This document shows, one piece after another, positions 25,018 to 34,294 of a stretch of 64,000 nucleotides of DNA (positions within the stretch are counted from its first letter, which is position 1; every line of letters begins with the position of its first letter). The DNA is taken from assembly GCA_947479755.1 (NCBI GenBank), contig CANKAM010000004.1:62001-126000 (forward strand). The letters run 5' to 3'. Both the position numbers and the translations under genes were made by a program. The notes below the pieces were generated by a model. That model did not search any database. It worked only from the letters and a program-made list of their open reading frames with translations, and was not told the origin of the DNA. This DNA is from Bacteroidota bacterium (GTDB taxonomy: Bacteria > Bacteroidota > Bacteroidia > SXHM01).

Positions 25018-25848
25018 CTAAGCATTCAGCAAAGCAACAAACTCCTTCGCCTTTTCGTTCCCAAATGTTTTGCCTTCACAACTCCCCACCCAACGAATAC
25101 CGCGCGAAGCGCTGGTGAGCCAGAGTTCATCGGCAGTTTTAAGAAAGCTTTCTTCTATAGTTGTTTCTTTCAATTCAATACCTGCTTGTTTAGCAACGGA
25201 AAGCATTACCATTCGCATCACGCCATCTAAACAGGCCTCGGAAAGAAGAGGCGTATAAATCACATTGTCCTTCACCACAAAAACATTGGCGTTGCTGCCT
25301 TCCGCAATCCGTCCGGCATCATTTAACAAAATGCAATCATCCAGTTTTTGTTCTTTGGTAAATTCCGAAGCAAGGACATACAACAAAGCATTACCGCTTT
25401 TCAGTTCCGACAATTTATTAAACGGCTTTTTAATTTCTCTAAAAACACCAATAGCAATTCCTTCTTCATTCAAAACATATTCAGTATCAAAAATGGCTTC
25501 CGCCTCTAAAATCCACGAAGCAGCATTGCTTTCACTTTGATAAAACCCTGAACCATCACGATAAAATGTAAGTCTTGCCCTACCACCCTGCTCTATTCCG
25601 TTTGCATTTGACAGTTGCTCCACTGCAGAAGAAAAATAGTCAGCAGTAAAATGCTCAGGCTTCTGCATCTTCAATGCTGCTAGAGTTTTATCTAATCGTT
25701 TGCAGTGCTCCTCAACAAACAAAGCCTTGCCATTTTTAATGCGAATTGATTCAAAGAATGAATCACCATAACGGAACGCACGGTGTGCATGACTGAACAA
25801 TAAAGTTCCCGTTGGCAGAAGGTTTCCGTTATGTAAAATATAAGTCAT
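25018..25848 (-). CDS. Class IV aminotransferase (BCAT / aminodeoxychorismate lyase-like)
   Basis: A 276-residue PLP enzyme of fold type IV. FSHAHRAFRYGDSFFESIRI is the typical N-terminal block, the PLP lysine is expected in LSELKSGNALLY, and NDAGRIAEGSNANVF is the second cofactor block. In Bacteroidota such proteins are annotated either as branched-chain aminotransferase or as PabC (4-amino-4-deoxychorismate lyase, folate pathway); I cannot decide between them. The ATG at 25848 is preferred to a TTG three codons upstream. It is alone on this strand, convergent with the GIY-YIG gene. Confidence 0.85.
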   Translation of the reverse strand: MTYILHNGNLLPTGTLLFSHAHRAFRYGDSFFESIRIKNGKALFVEEHCKRLDKTLAALKMQKPEHFTADYFSSAVEQLSNANGIEQGGRARLTFYRDGSGFYQSESNAASWILEAEAIFDTEYVLNEEGIAIGVFREIKKPFNKLSELKSGNALLYVLASEFTKEQKLDDCILLNDAGRIAEGSNANVFVVKDNVIYTPLLSEACLDGVMRMVMLSVAKQAGIELKETTIEESFLKTADELWLTSASRGIRWVGSCEGKTFGNEKAKEFVALLNA

Positions 25849-25908
25849 CTGCTGCAATAATACGGCTTTTGAATTTTACCTATTTTCGCAACCACTAAAC
25901 AAGACAAA

Positions 25909-27297
25909 ATGAACTACGATTTAATAGTGATTGGAAGCGGACCCGGAGGATATGTAGCTGCTATCCGCGCATCACAACTCGGACTAAAAACCGCTATAGT
26001 TGAAAAATCAGAATTGGGTGGCGTTTGCCTCAACTGGGGTTGTATACCTACAAAAGCATTGCTGAAAAGCGCACAGGTTTTTGAATACCTGAACCATGCC
26101 GCTGATTACGGAATTAAAGTTACCGGAGGTGAAGCAGATTTAACTGCAATGGTAACCCGCAGTCGCGGTGTTGCCGATGGTATGAGCAAAGGCGTTCAAT
26201 TTCTTTTAAAGAAAAACAAGATTGATGTTATTCAGGGCTTCGGTAAAATAAAGGCAGCAAAAAAAGTAGAAGTAAAAGCCGCTGACGGAACAACCGCTAT
26301 TTATGAAGCAACCAGTATTATTGTTGCAGTTGGCGCACGCACACGTGAATTGCCAAATTTAAAACAAGATGGCAAAAAAATCATCGGCTACCGCGAAGCA
26401 ATGGTTTTAGATAAGAAGCCAAATTCAATGGTGGTGGTAGGTTCAGGTGCTATTGGTGTTGAGTTTGCTTATTTCTACAAAGCAATTGGTGTGGATGTAA
26501 CCGTTGTTGAGTTTCTGCCCAATATAGTTCCTGTAGAGGATGAAGAAGTTTCAAAACAATTAGCACGCTCCTTCAAAAAAGCAGGTATAAAAATCATGAC
26601 TGATTCATCTGTAGAATCAGTGGATACAAGTGGAAAAACCTGTAAGGTAAAAGTGAAAACCAAGAAAGGTGTTGAAGAACTGGAAGCAGATATTGTGTTA
26701 AGTGCAGTTGGAATTGCCGCTAACCTTGAAGGCATCGGATTAGAGGATGTCGGTGTTGCCACTGATAAAGGAAAAATCTTAGTCAACAAATATTACCAGA
26801 CTAATATACCGGGCATTTATGCAATAGGTGATTGCGTTCCCGGACAAGCATTGGCACACGTTGCCAGCGCAGAAGGAATTATTTGTGTGGAGAAAATTGC
26901 AGGACATAATCCCGAACAACTGGATTATAACAACATTCCGGGTTGTACCTATTGTCAGCCCGAAATTGCCTCAGTTGGCTACACCGAGAAAGCAGCTACA
27001 GAAGCCGGTTATGAATTAAAGATTGGCAAATTCCCGTTCACTGCTTCAGGCAAAGCCAAAGCAGGAGGCAATGCAGATGGTTTTGTGAAACTGATATTTG
27101 ATGCTAAGTATGGTGAGTTATTAGGCGCACATCTTATTGGCGCTAACGTAACGGAAATGATTGCAGAACTGGTTCATGCCCGCAAACTTGAAACAACCGG
27201 ACATGAATTGATAAAAACCGTTCACCCTCACCCTTCCATGAGTGAAGCAATTATGGAAGCTGCTGCTGCTGCTTACGGAGAAGTGATACATCTCTAA
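25909..27297 (+). CDS. lpdA: Dihydrolipoyl dehydrogenase (E3)
   Basis: A 462-residue flavoprotein disulfide reductase that reoxidises dihydrolipoamide in 2-oxoacid dehydrogenase and glycine cleavage complexes. FAD-binding GSGPGGYVAAIRA, redox disulfide Cys40/Cys45 (GGVCLNWGCIPTKA), NAD-binding VVGSGAIGVEFAYFY, the second FAD block GIYAIGDC and the catalytic HPHPSMSEA near the C-terminus are all present. A TATTTTCG box 20 bases upstream resembles a promoter with one mismatch. The next gene, asnB, begins directly after the stop. Confidence 0.96.
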   Translation: MNYDLIVIGSGPGGYVAAIRASQLGLKTAIVEKSELGGVCLNWGCIPTKALLKSAQVFEYLNHAADYGIKVTGGEADLTAMVTRSRGVADGMSKGVQFLLKKNKIDVIQGFGKIKAAKKVEVKAADGTTAIYEATSIIVAVGARTRELPNLKQDGKKIIGYREAMVLDKKPNSMVVVGSGAIGVEFAYFYKAIGVDVTVVEFLPNIVPVEDEEVSKQLARSFKKAGIKIMTDSSVESVDTSGKTCKVKVKTKKGVEELEADIVLSAVGIAANLEGIGLEDVGVATDKGKILVNKYYQTNIPGIYAIGDCVPGQALAHVASAEGIICVEKIAGHNPEQLDYNNIPGCTYCQPEIASVGYTEKAATEAGYELKIGKFPFTASGKAKAGGNADGFVKLIFDAKYGELLGAHLIGANVTEMIAELVHARKLETTGHELIKTVHPHPSMSEAIMEAAAAAYGEVIHL

Positions 27298-29178
27298 ATG
27301 TGCGGAATTACAGGTGTAATCGCGTTCACTGAAAAAGGAAAAGAAAGCTTTTCTCTTCTTGGCGATTCGCTGAAAACACTTGCCCTTCGCGGACCTGACG
27401 GTGAAGGAAAATACATTCACAACACTGTTGCGTTAGGACACAGAAGGCTTGCTATCATTGACACAAGCGCTATTGCTAACCAGCCGTTTACAGATGCAAT
27501 GGGAAGATACACCATCATTTTCAACGGTGAGTTTTTCAACTTTAAAGAACATCGTGATAAAGTAAAAGACTATCCATTGCGCTCTACAAGTGACACCGAA
27601 GTTTTGCTTTACCTTTTTATCAAATACGGTGCTGCATGCTTGGAATTTATAAATGGTTTTTTTGCTCTCGCTATTTACGATAATGTAGAAGAAAAAACCT
27701 TTATCGCCCGTGACAGGATGGGGATAAAACCCTTACTGATTTACAAAGACGAAAACAAACTGCTGTTTGCTTCTGAAATGAAAGCACTGATGGCTTTCGG
27801 CATTCCCCGTGAAATGGATGAAACATCATTGTGGCAATACATTCAGTTTAATTATATACCATCACCAAATTCCATTTTCAGAAATGTAAAAAAGATGGAA
27901 GCGGGAACTTTTATGGAAATACATAATGGTGAAATACGGACAAAAAGATATTACACTATTCCTGAACAACCACCTGTAAACCCTGAAAAAGATTACGAAA
28001 AAGCAAAACAAAAACTGGAAGAATTATTGGATAATTCTGTTCAGAAAAGATTAATTTCTGATGTCCCGCTTGGGGCTTTTCTGAGCGGCGGAATCGATTC
28101 ATCAGTTATCGTGGCGTTGGCTTCACGACACACCAAACACCTGAATACTTTTTCAATCGGCTACAAAGACGAGCCACTGTTTGACGAAACAAAATATGCT
28201 GAAGTCGTGGCGAAGAAGTTTAACACCAATCACACTGTTTTCAAACTCAGCAATGACGATTTGTTTGAAAATCTTCACAACGTTCTGGATTATATTGACG
28301 AACCTTTTGCTGATTCATCAGCACTGGCAGTTAATATCCTGAGTATGCAGACTCGCAAACATGTAACCGTTGCGCTTTCCGGTGATGGTGCTGACGAGAT
28401 GTTTGGCGGCTACAACAAACATGCGGCAGAAATCAGAGTGAGAAAAAAAGGATTGGTAGAAACTGCTGTAAAAACATTAAATCCTTTATGGAATTCTCTT
28501 CCGAAATCGCGCAACTCAGCATTTGGAAATAAAGTGCGCCAACTTCAAAAATTTGGTGAAGGATTAAATCTTTCGGAAAAAGAACGCTATTGGAAATGGG
28601 CATCGTGGTATGATGGAGAAGGGGCTGGTAAGTTTCTCGCAAAGGCGCAAAAGCTCGAAGAGTATGAAAATAGAAAGAATGAAATACTAAAAGGTATTAA
28701 AGCCAATGGTGATTTCAATGAAGTTCTTTATACTGATACGCATTTGGTTTTACAAGGTGATATGCTGACTAAAGTTGATTTGATGAGCATGGCAAACAGC
28801 CTTGAAGTTCGTGTTCCATTTTTGGATTACACAGTTGTTGATTTCGCTTTCTCATTGCCTTCCGAATTCAAAATAAATTCTCAAACAGGAAAACGAATTC
28901 TGAAAGAAGCATTCAGAAAAGAATTGCCCAAAGAGCTTTTCAATCGTGGGAAACAGGGCTTTGAAGTTCCTTTATTGAAATGGTTCCGAACAGGTTTAAA
29001 ATCAATGATAATTGATGACCTGCTCAATAAAGATTTTATACAAGAGCAGGGGATTTTCAATCCTGCTGAAATTGAAAATCTGAAACATAAATTATTTTCA
29101 AATGACTCTGGTGATGCTGCTACACTTACCTGGAACATCTTGGTTTTTCAGCACTGGTGGAAAAAATATATGGCTTAG
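27298..29178 (+). CDS. asnB: Asparagine synthase (glutamine-hydrolysing) family amidotransferase
   Basis: A 626-residue enzyme. The N-terminal Ntn glutaminase domain starts with the nucleophile Cys2 (MCGITG) and has RGPDGEGKY, IFNGEFFNF and DTEVLLYLF. The C-terminal synthetase has the PP-loop FLSGGIDSSVIVALAS near residue 263 and SGDGADEMFGGYNKH. It directly follows lpdA without a gap but precedes polysaccharide genes. AsnB-like proteins in O-antigen and capsule clusters can amidate uronic sugars rather than aspartate, so either role is possible. Confidence 0.92.
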   Translation: MCGITGVIAFTEKGKESFSLLGDSLKTLALRGPDGEGKYIHNTVALGHRRLAIIDTSAIANQPFTDAMGRYTIIFNGEFFNFKEHRDKVKDYPLRSTSDTEVLLYLFIKYGAACLEFINGFFALAIYDNVEEKTFIARDRMGIKPLLIYKDENKLLFASEMKALMAFGIPREMDETSLWQYIQFNYIPSPNSIFRNVKKMEAGTFMEIHNGEIRTKRYYTIPEQPPVNPEKDYEKAKQKLEELLDNSVQKRLISDVPLGAFLSGGIDSSVIVALASRHTKHLNTFSIGYKDEPLFDETKYAEVVAKKFNTNHTVFKLSNDDLFENLHNVLDYIDEPFADSSALAVNILSMQTRKHVTVALSGDGADEMFGGYNKHAAEIRVRKKGLVETAVKTLNPLWNSLPKSRNSAFGNKVRQLQKFGEGLNLSEKERYWKWASWYDGEGAGKFLAKAQKLEEYENRKNEILKGIKANGDFNEVLYTDTHLVLQGDMLTKVDLMSMANSLEVRVPFLDYTVVDFAFSLPSEFKINSQTGKRILKEAFRKELPKELFNRGKQGFEVPLLKWFRTGLKSMIIDDLLNKDFIQEQGIFNPAEIENLKHKLFSNDSGDAATLTWNILVFQHWWKKYMA

Positions 29179-29223
29179 ATTTTTCAAATATTCTTACATT
29201 TAAGCCTCTGTGAACTAAGATTT

Positions 29224-30444
29224 ATGCCGAAAATTTTACGCATTGCCAACCGTTTCAATCTTGGCGGACCTACTTACAATGTTGCTTACCTGACTAAATA
29301 TATTTCTCCTGAGTTTGAAACGCTTTTAGTTGGCGGAGAAAAAGACGATAGCGAAGAAGGCTCGGAACATATTTTGGAAGATTTAGGAATAAAACCTCTG
29401 ATTATTCCTGAAATGAAACGGGAAATAGATGTGAAAGAAGACCGTGCAGCATACCTGAAGTTAAAACAAATCATCAAAGAATTCAAGCCTGATATTGTTC
29501 ACACACATGCTTCAAAAGCAGGAACATTAGGTCGGCTGGCAGCATTCAGCATGAATGTTCCGGTGGTAGTTCATACTTTTCATGGACATGTTTTTCATTC
29601 CTATTTCGGAAAACTGAAAACTGAATTTTATAAAAATGTGGAGCGCTATCTTGCGCTGAGAAGTTCAAAAATAATTGCCATAAGCGAAAAACAGAAAGAA
29701 GAGCTTGCATTGATACATAAAATCTGCCCATCTAAAAAAATTGAAGTTATTCCGCTAGGGTTTGACCTTAATAAGTTCAATGAAAACAAAGAGGAAAATC
29801 GCAAAAAATTCAGAACAAAATACAAAGTTGCGGATGATGAAATTGTGATTTCTATTGTCGGCAGAATAGTTCCTGTTAAAAACCATGAACTGTTTTTGAA
29901 AACAATAAAAAATGCAAAAGACAAAACTTCAAAGAAAATCAGAGCGTTTGTAGTTGGAGATGGAGAAGACAGGCAAAAAACAGAAAACTTTGCAATTGGG
30001 TTAGGACTTGATATTGCCGACTGGCCTCAGTCAGAAAAGATTGCAACCGTAACCTTCACTAGCTGGATAAAGGATGTGGAATTAGTTACAGCAGGTTCAG
30101 ATATAATAGCAATGACTTCTTTAAATGAAGGTACGCCCGTAAGTCTAATTGAAGCTCAGGCTGCTGGCAAACCAATAGTTACAACCAATGTAGGAGGCAT
30201 AGAAAACATTACCATTCCGGGAGTTACTGCGCTGCTGTCAGAACGGAATGATATATCAAAACTCTCCGAGAACCTATTAAAACTCATTGAAGATGATACC
30301 CTTCGTTCAACCATGAGTGAAAAAGGCTGGGGATTTGTGAAAGAAAAATACCATTACACCCGCCTGACAAAAGATATGGAAAACCTGTATTTTTCTCTTC
30401 TTGCCAGGCATAACAGTAAACGTACCTCGTTTACTAAAAAATGA
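29224..30444 (+). CDS. Glycosyltransferase family 4
   Basis: A 406-residue GT-B enzyme, cytosolic or membrane-associated. The N-terminal acceptor domain has the glycine-rich NRFNLGGPTYNVAYL. The donor domain has SIVGRIVPVKNHELFLK, and TSLNEGTPVSLIEAQAAGKPIVTTNVGG, the E-x7-E motif of GT4 that binds the nucleotide sugar. Position before Wza/Wzc-like genes suggests it builds a surface polysaccharide. Sugar specificity is not visible. Confidence 0.9.
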   Translation: MPKILRIANRFNLGGPTYNVAYLTKYISPEFETLLVGGEKDDSEEGSEHILEDLGIKPLIIPEMKREIDVKEDRAAYLKLKQIIKEFKPDIVHTHASKAGTLGRLAAFSMNVPVVVHTFHGHVFHSYFGKLKTEFYKNVERYLALRSSKIIAISEKQKEELALIHKICPSKKIEVIPLGFDLNKFNENKEENRKKFRTKYKVADDEIVISIVGRIVPVKNHELFLKTIKNAKDKTSKKIRAFVVGDGEDRQKTENFAIGLGLDIADWPQSEKIATVTFTSWIKDVELVTAGSDIIAMTSLNEGTPVSLIEAQAAGKPIVTTNVGGIENITIPGVTALLSERNDISKLSENLLKLIEDDTLRSTMSEKGWGFVKEKYHYTRLTKDMENLYFSLLARHNSKRTSFTKK

Positions 30445-30452
30445 TATTTTTG
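30445..30452 (+). promoter_or_regulatory. -7 promoter element of the polysaccharide export genes
   Basis: TATTTTTG, overlapping the stop of the GT4 gene and 24 bases before the ATG of the Wza-like gene. It suggests that export genes can be transcribed separately from asnB-GT4. Confidence 0.45.
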
Positions 30453-30476
30453 TGAACTTTTGTTGAAAACAAAGTA

Positions 30477-31259
30477 ATGCGGGCAAGATTTATTTTATTT
30501 CTCATAATAGTTGCAGGGTTAACTTCCTGCAAACTCATCAATCGTGACAGGATGTTGCAAACCGATGAAAACTATCCGTATGCACAGTTTTCAGATAAAA
30601 TTGACCGCGAATACAAGATTTCACCGAATGATATTATTACATTCCAACTATTCGCAAATGATGGATTTCAGCTAATTAACATAGGTGGGGGCTCATCAGC
30701 AGGCAGTGGTGGACAATCTCAAGGTAATCAAGGACAACAAAGCGGAGGTGGCGGAACATATACAGTAGAATACGATGGCTTTATTAAACTCCCTGTTGTA
30801 GGAAGAACTTATGTCAAGGGTTTAACTGTAAGGCAAATGGAAATGATGCTGGAAGAGTTGTTTGCCGAGTATTATCATAAACCATTTGTTATGCTCAAGG
30901 TAAATAACAGGCGAGTAATGGTTTTTGCTGGCGGAAATTCAAAAGTTGTTACACTTATGAATGACAACACTACACTTTTTGAAGTGCTAGCTACCATTGG
31001 AGGGATGCCAGAAAACGGCAAAGCTGACCAGATAAAAATTATAAGAGGTGACCTCAAAAATCCTGAAGTTTACATGATTAATCTCTCAACCCTAGAAGGA
31101 ATAAAAAACTATGATTTGGTAATGCAGGGAAATGATATCATTTACATCGAAACCAGGAAAGACTCCATTACAAAAACGATTGCCTTACTTGGTCCATATC
31201 TGACTTTAATAAGTACAGCCCTTCTTATTTATGGCTTAGCAACATCATTTGGAAAATAA
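30477..31259 (+). CDS. Wza-like polysaccharide export lipoprotein
   Basis: A 260-residue outer-membrane lipoprotein with lipobox Cys18 (AGLTSCKL). The Poly_export domain begins at YKISPNDIITFQLF and is followed by an SLBB-type domain (GGNSKVVTLMNDNTTLFEVLATIGG). A C-terminal hydrophobic segment (IALLGPYLTLISTALLIYGL) could be membrane-inserted, which is typical of the Bacteroidota form. Between strands of the first domain is a low-complexity Gly/Gln/Ser insertion (about residues 66-97). It is three bases ahead of the Wzc-like gene; the pair should form the export machinery. Confidence 0.9.
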   Translation: MRARFILFLIIVAGLTSCKLINRDRMLQTDENYPYAQFSDKIDREYKISPNDIITFQLFANDGFQLINIGGGSSAGSGGQSQGNQGQQSGGGGTYTVEYDGFIKLPVVGRTYVKGLTVRQMEMMLEELFAEYYHKPFVMLKVNNRRVMVFAGGNSKVVTLMNDNTTLFEVLATIGGMPENGKADQIKIIRGDLKNPEVYMINLSTLEGIKNYDLVMQGNDIIYIETRKDSITKTIALLGPYLTLISTALLIYGLATSFGK

Positions 31260-31262
31260 TAT

Positions 31263-33725
31263 ATGGCAGTAAAAAAAATATCGCCAATAAATGATGATTT
31301 TGATCTTGGGTTACTTGTCAGTACCGCAAAGAAAAGCATTATATGGTCTCTCCTATTCTTTGCTTTCTGTGCGCTTATAGCCTTCGTTTACCTCCGTTAT
31401 ACACAACCTGAGTACAAAGCAAGTTCTATCATTCAACTTGGTTTTGATGACAATGCAGGAAAAATACTCCAAACCACAAATATCTACCAAGAGTATAACT
31501 ATAAAGATATTGAGTTATTGCGATCACCAGTATTTATTCAGCGAACATTATCAACACTTCCACTTGATATCGGATATTTCACAAAAGGCACTGTTCTAAG
31601 TTCTGAACAATATAAAAACTCAGCTTATAAAGTAGAATATATAATTATTAGTTCAGAAATATATAATATCCCAGTAACTATTGAATTTATAGATAAGACA
31701 AAAGCTACAATTTCTTATACAATCGGGAACAATCAACTAAGCAAGGATTTTTTGTTATCAGATACACTTATTACCGAACACGCAAAATTCAAAGTTATTA
31801 TTGAGGAATATAAGAAATTAGATGCACAGAAACAGGAATCAAATAACCAATTCTTTTTCACCATTTACGATCCGGGATCAATTGTCCCTAGATACTTAAG
31901 CCAACTCGAGATTAATATCTTAAATGAAAAAGCCCGCACTATTCAGATAACAACAAAAGATAATAATGCAAAAAAAGCATCTGATATAGCTAACGCTATA
32001 GGTTCTGAGTTTTTGATTTTTGATAAAGAAAAAAAAGGTGAAAGCGCAGACAATGTGATTATTTTTATTGACAACCAACTTGGAATGGTATATGATCGTT
32101 TATATGAAACTGAAAATGAAATTCAAGACTTTAAAGATCGCTACAACATTAAATCTGACGATATAAAGAGTTTTGATTTAAGACCACTTCCCGATTTCAT
32201 GAGTCGCATCGAAAGTTTTGAAGAAGACTTGATTAAATTCGAATACAATCTTAACATTTACAATAAAATTGAATCTGAAGTTGCATCAAATAATAGTCTT
32301 GATGTATATAGCCTTGTATCACTTATAGCCGGTGCAGATAATGACGGGGTTGTTTCTGCGCAACTGAATTCACTGCAGTCATTACTCTTAGAAAGAGAAC
32401 AAATACAATATATTGTCACAAAAAACAGTGAGCAAATCCGTTCCCTTGATTACAAGATAGCTATTCAGAAAAAATTGCTTTCCGAAAGCCTTTCTGCTTC
32501 AAAAAACAGAATTAAAGAAAAAATTAATGAACTCAAATCAAAGATAAAAGAATACGAAAAAAACATTATTCCAGTCAGACAAGATGGGAAACCCGAATAT
32601 AATGAAATTGAACTTGCCCGACTGCAAAGAATATATCAGATAAACGAGAATTTTTATAATAATCTTGTTACTAAAAAAGCAGAATTTGCTATTTCAAGAG
32701 CCGGTTATGTTTCCAATAACATCATTCTTGAAACAGCAAAAACACCTACCAATCCTGTTTCCCCAAACACAAATCTTGTAATTTATTTATTCATTGCAGG
32801 AGGGATTGTATTAAGTATCGGTTTGATAATTGTAAGATACATATTGCACAATGACATAGTTTCTCTCAATGACATTCAACGTCACACTTCTGCTCCGATA
32901 CTTGGTATTGTTCCTAAATACACAAAAGATATTCCAGTATCTCAATTGCTAGTTGATAAAAGCCCTAAATCAATGATTTCAGAAGCTTTCCGTTCAATAA
33001 GAACTAACCTTCAATTTATTTCCAATGAAAAAGGTGCAAAAATTATATCCGTAACTTCAACAATTTCAGGAGAAGGAAAAACTTTTGTAGCTATTAATTT
33101 AGGTGGTATTCTAGCTTTTGCGGGAAACAAAGTTGTAATTATTGACTTGGATATGCGTAAACCAAAAATTCACGTTGGTTTTGGTGTCGCCAATACAAAG
33201 GGCATGAGCACCATTCTTATTAATCAGACCACTGCGGAAGAATGTATTCAAAAAAGCACCCTTGATAATTTAGATTTTATAACAGCAGGTCCAATTCCAC
33301 CAAATCCATCAGAGTTGATTATCAGTCAGGAAATGGACAATCTTCTTGAACACCTGAAAACTATTTATGATATTGTGATTATTGATAACCCACCTGTTGG
33401 TATTGTAACAGATGGTATACCAAATATGCAGAAATCAGATTATCCGCTTTATATTGTTCGCTCTCAATATTCAAAACGTCAATTCATTGAGAATATCAAT
33501 CATATAATTGAGGAGAATAAAATTAAAAAACTTTCTATAGTTCTAAATGGCGTTGACATGGAAAGAGGTAGATATGGCTATGGTGGCTATGGATACGGAG
33601 GATATGGTTATGGATACGGTTATGGATACGGTTATGGATACGGTTATGGTTATTACGAGGAAGATAGCGAAAAAAAGGAAGGTGGCATTTTAGACATATT
33701 AAAAAGAAAAGAACAAAAGAAATGA
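31263..33725 (+). CDS. Wzc-like tyrosine autokinase for polysaccharide export
   Basis: An 820-residue inner-membrane protein. The N-terminal Wzz domain has a first membrane helix near residues 27-50, and a long periplasmic coiled coil lies at about 240-470. A second helix near 505-530 leads to a cytosolic BY-kinase domain with Walker A SGEGKT (602-607), Walker A' VVIIDLDMRKPK and Walker B IVIIDNPPVGI. The tail (about 765-798) has fourteen tyrosines alternating with glycine, the autophosphorylation cluster. The gene is visibly A/T-rich compared with its surroundings (13 G/C in the 60 bases from 31621), common for capsule genes. Its stop overlaps the rfbC start. Confidence 0.94.
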   Translation: MAVKKISPINDDFDLGLLVSTAKKSIIWSLLFFAFCALIAFVYLRYTQPEYKASSIIQLGFDDNAGKILQTTNIYQEYNYKDIELLRSPVFIQRTLSTLPLDIGYFTKGTVLSSEQYKNSAYKVEYIIISSEIYNIPVTIEFIDKTKATISYTIGNNQLSKDFLLSDTLITEHAKFKVIIEEYKKLDAQKQESNNQFFFTIYDPGSIVPRYLSQLEINILNEKARTIQITTKDNNAKKASDIANAIGSEFLIFDKEKKGESADNVIIFIDNQLGMVYDRLYETENEIQDFKDRYNIKSDDIKSFDLRPLPDFMSRIESFEEDLIKFEYNLNIYNKIESEVASNNSLDVYSLVSLIAGADNDGVVSAQLNSLQSLLLEREQIQYIVTKNSEQIRSLDYKIAIQKKLLSESLSASKNRIKEKINELKSKIKEYEKNIIPVRQDGKPEYNEIELARLQRIYQINENFYNNLVTKKAEFAISRAGYVSNNIILETAKTPTNPVSPNTNLVIYLFIAGGIVLSIGLIIVRYILHNDIVSLNDIQRHTSAPILGIVPKYTKDIPVSQLLVDKSPKSMISEAFRSIRTNLQFISNEKGAKIISVTSTISGEGKTFVAINLGGILAFAGNKVVIIDLDMRKPKIHVGFGVANTKGMSTILINQTTAEECIQKSTLDNLDFITAGPIPPNPSELIISQEMDNLLEHLKTIYDIVIIDNPPVGIVTDGIPNMQKSDYPLYIVRSQYSKRQFIENINHIIEENKIKKLSIVLNGVDMERGRYGYGGYGYGGYGYGYGYGYGYGYGYGYYEEDSEKKEGGILDILKRKEQKK
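33600..33647 (+). repeat. 12-bp tandem repeat encoding Gly-Tyr-Gly-Tyr
   Basis: Three perfect copies of GGATACGGTTAT (33612-33647) preceded by one copy with a single change. The unit is a multiple of three, so slippage would change the number of tyrosines without breaking the frame. Confidence 0.9.
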
Positions 33726-34264
33726 CAATTCGCGAGACAGGAATTGATGGCCTGTTACATCTAATTCCAAAAGTTTTTGAAGATGCAAGAGGATATTTTT
33801 TAGAGGCTTATAACAAACAAGTCTTTAGTGATTTAGGCATTAATGCAACCTTTGTTCAGGATAACCTTTCAAAATCCGATAAAAACGTACTGCGTGGGCT
33901 TCATTTTCAAAATCCACCGCATGCTCAGGGAAAATTAGTAAGTGTTATTTGTGGTGCTGTTTTGGATGTTGCTGTTGACATTAGAAAGGATTCTGTTACA
34001 TATGGAAAATACTATGCTGCTGAACTATCCGAGAAGAATAAACACATCTTGTGGATACCTCCCGGTTTTGCGCATGGCTTTGTTACATTGGAAGACAATA
34101 CAATCTTTTCTTACAAATGCTCGGGGCTGTATAATAAATCAGCAGAAGATTCAATATTATGGAACGATCCCGATTTGAATATCAACTGGGGAATAGCAAA
34201 TCCAAAACTATCTGAAAAAGACCAAAATAGCCAAAGTTTTAAAGACTTTCATTCAAAATTTTAG
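33722..34264 (+). CDS. rfbC: dTDP-4-dehydrorhamnose 3,5-epimerase
   Basis: A 180-residue cupin enzyme of dTDP-L-rhamnose synthesis. The family blocks are LIPKVFEDARGYFLEAY, FVQDNLSKSDKNVLRGLHFQ (catalytic His), and ILWIPPGFAHGFVTLED with the active-site region. rfbA, rfbB and rfbD are not in the window, so the rest of the pathway must be encoded elsewhere. It overlaps the wzc-like stop by four bases (ATGA). Confidence 0.95.
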   Translation: MTIRETGIDGLLHLIPKVFEDARGYFLEAYNKQVFSDLGINATFVQDNLSKSDKNVLRGLHFQNPPHAQGKLVSVICGAVLDVAVDIRKDSVTYGKYYAAELSEKNKHILWIPPGFAHGFVTLEDNTIFSYKCSGLYNKSAEDSILWNDPDLNINWGIANPKLSEKDQNSQSFKDFHSKF

Positions 34265-34266
34265 CT

Positions 34267-34274
34267 TACTTTTG
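34267..34274 (+). promoter_or_regulatory. -7 promoter element of the WecA/MraY-like gene
   Basis: TACTTTTG followed by CAGCC, just after the rfbC stop and 20 bases before the TTG start of the next gene. Confidence 0.5.
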
Positions 34275-34294
34275 CAGCCTCAAATTTTTAAGGC

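Noticed and set aside
24904-25230. A 108-codon frame containing a TLRQAQGD-type stretch
   Set aside because: That peptide pattern is the translation of the REP hairpins; the rest is antisense to the aminotransferase.
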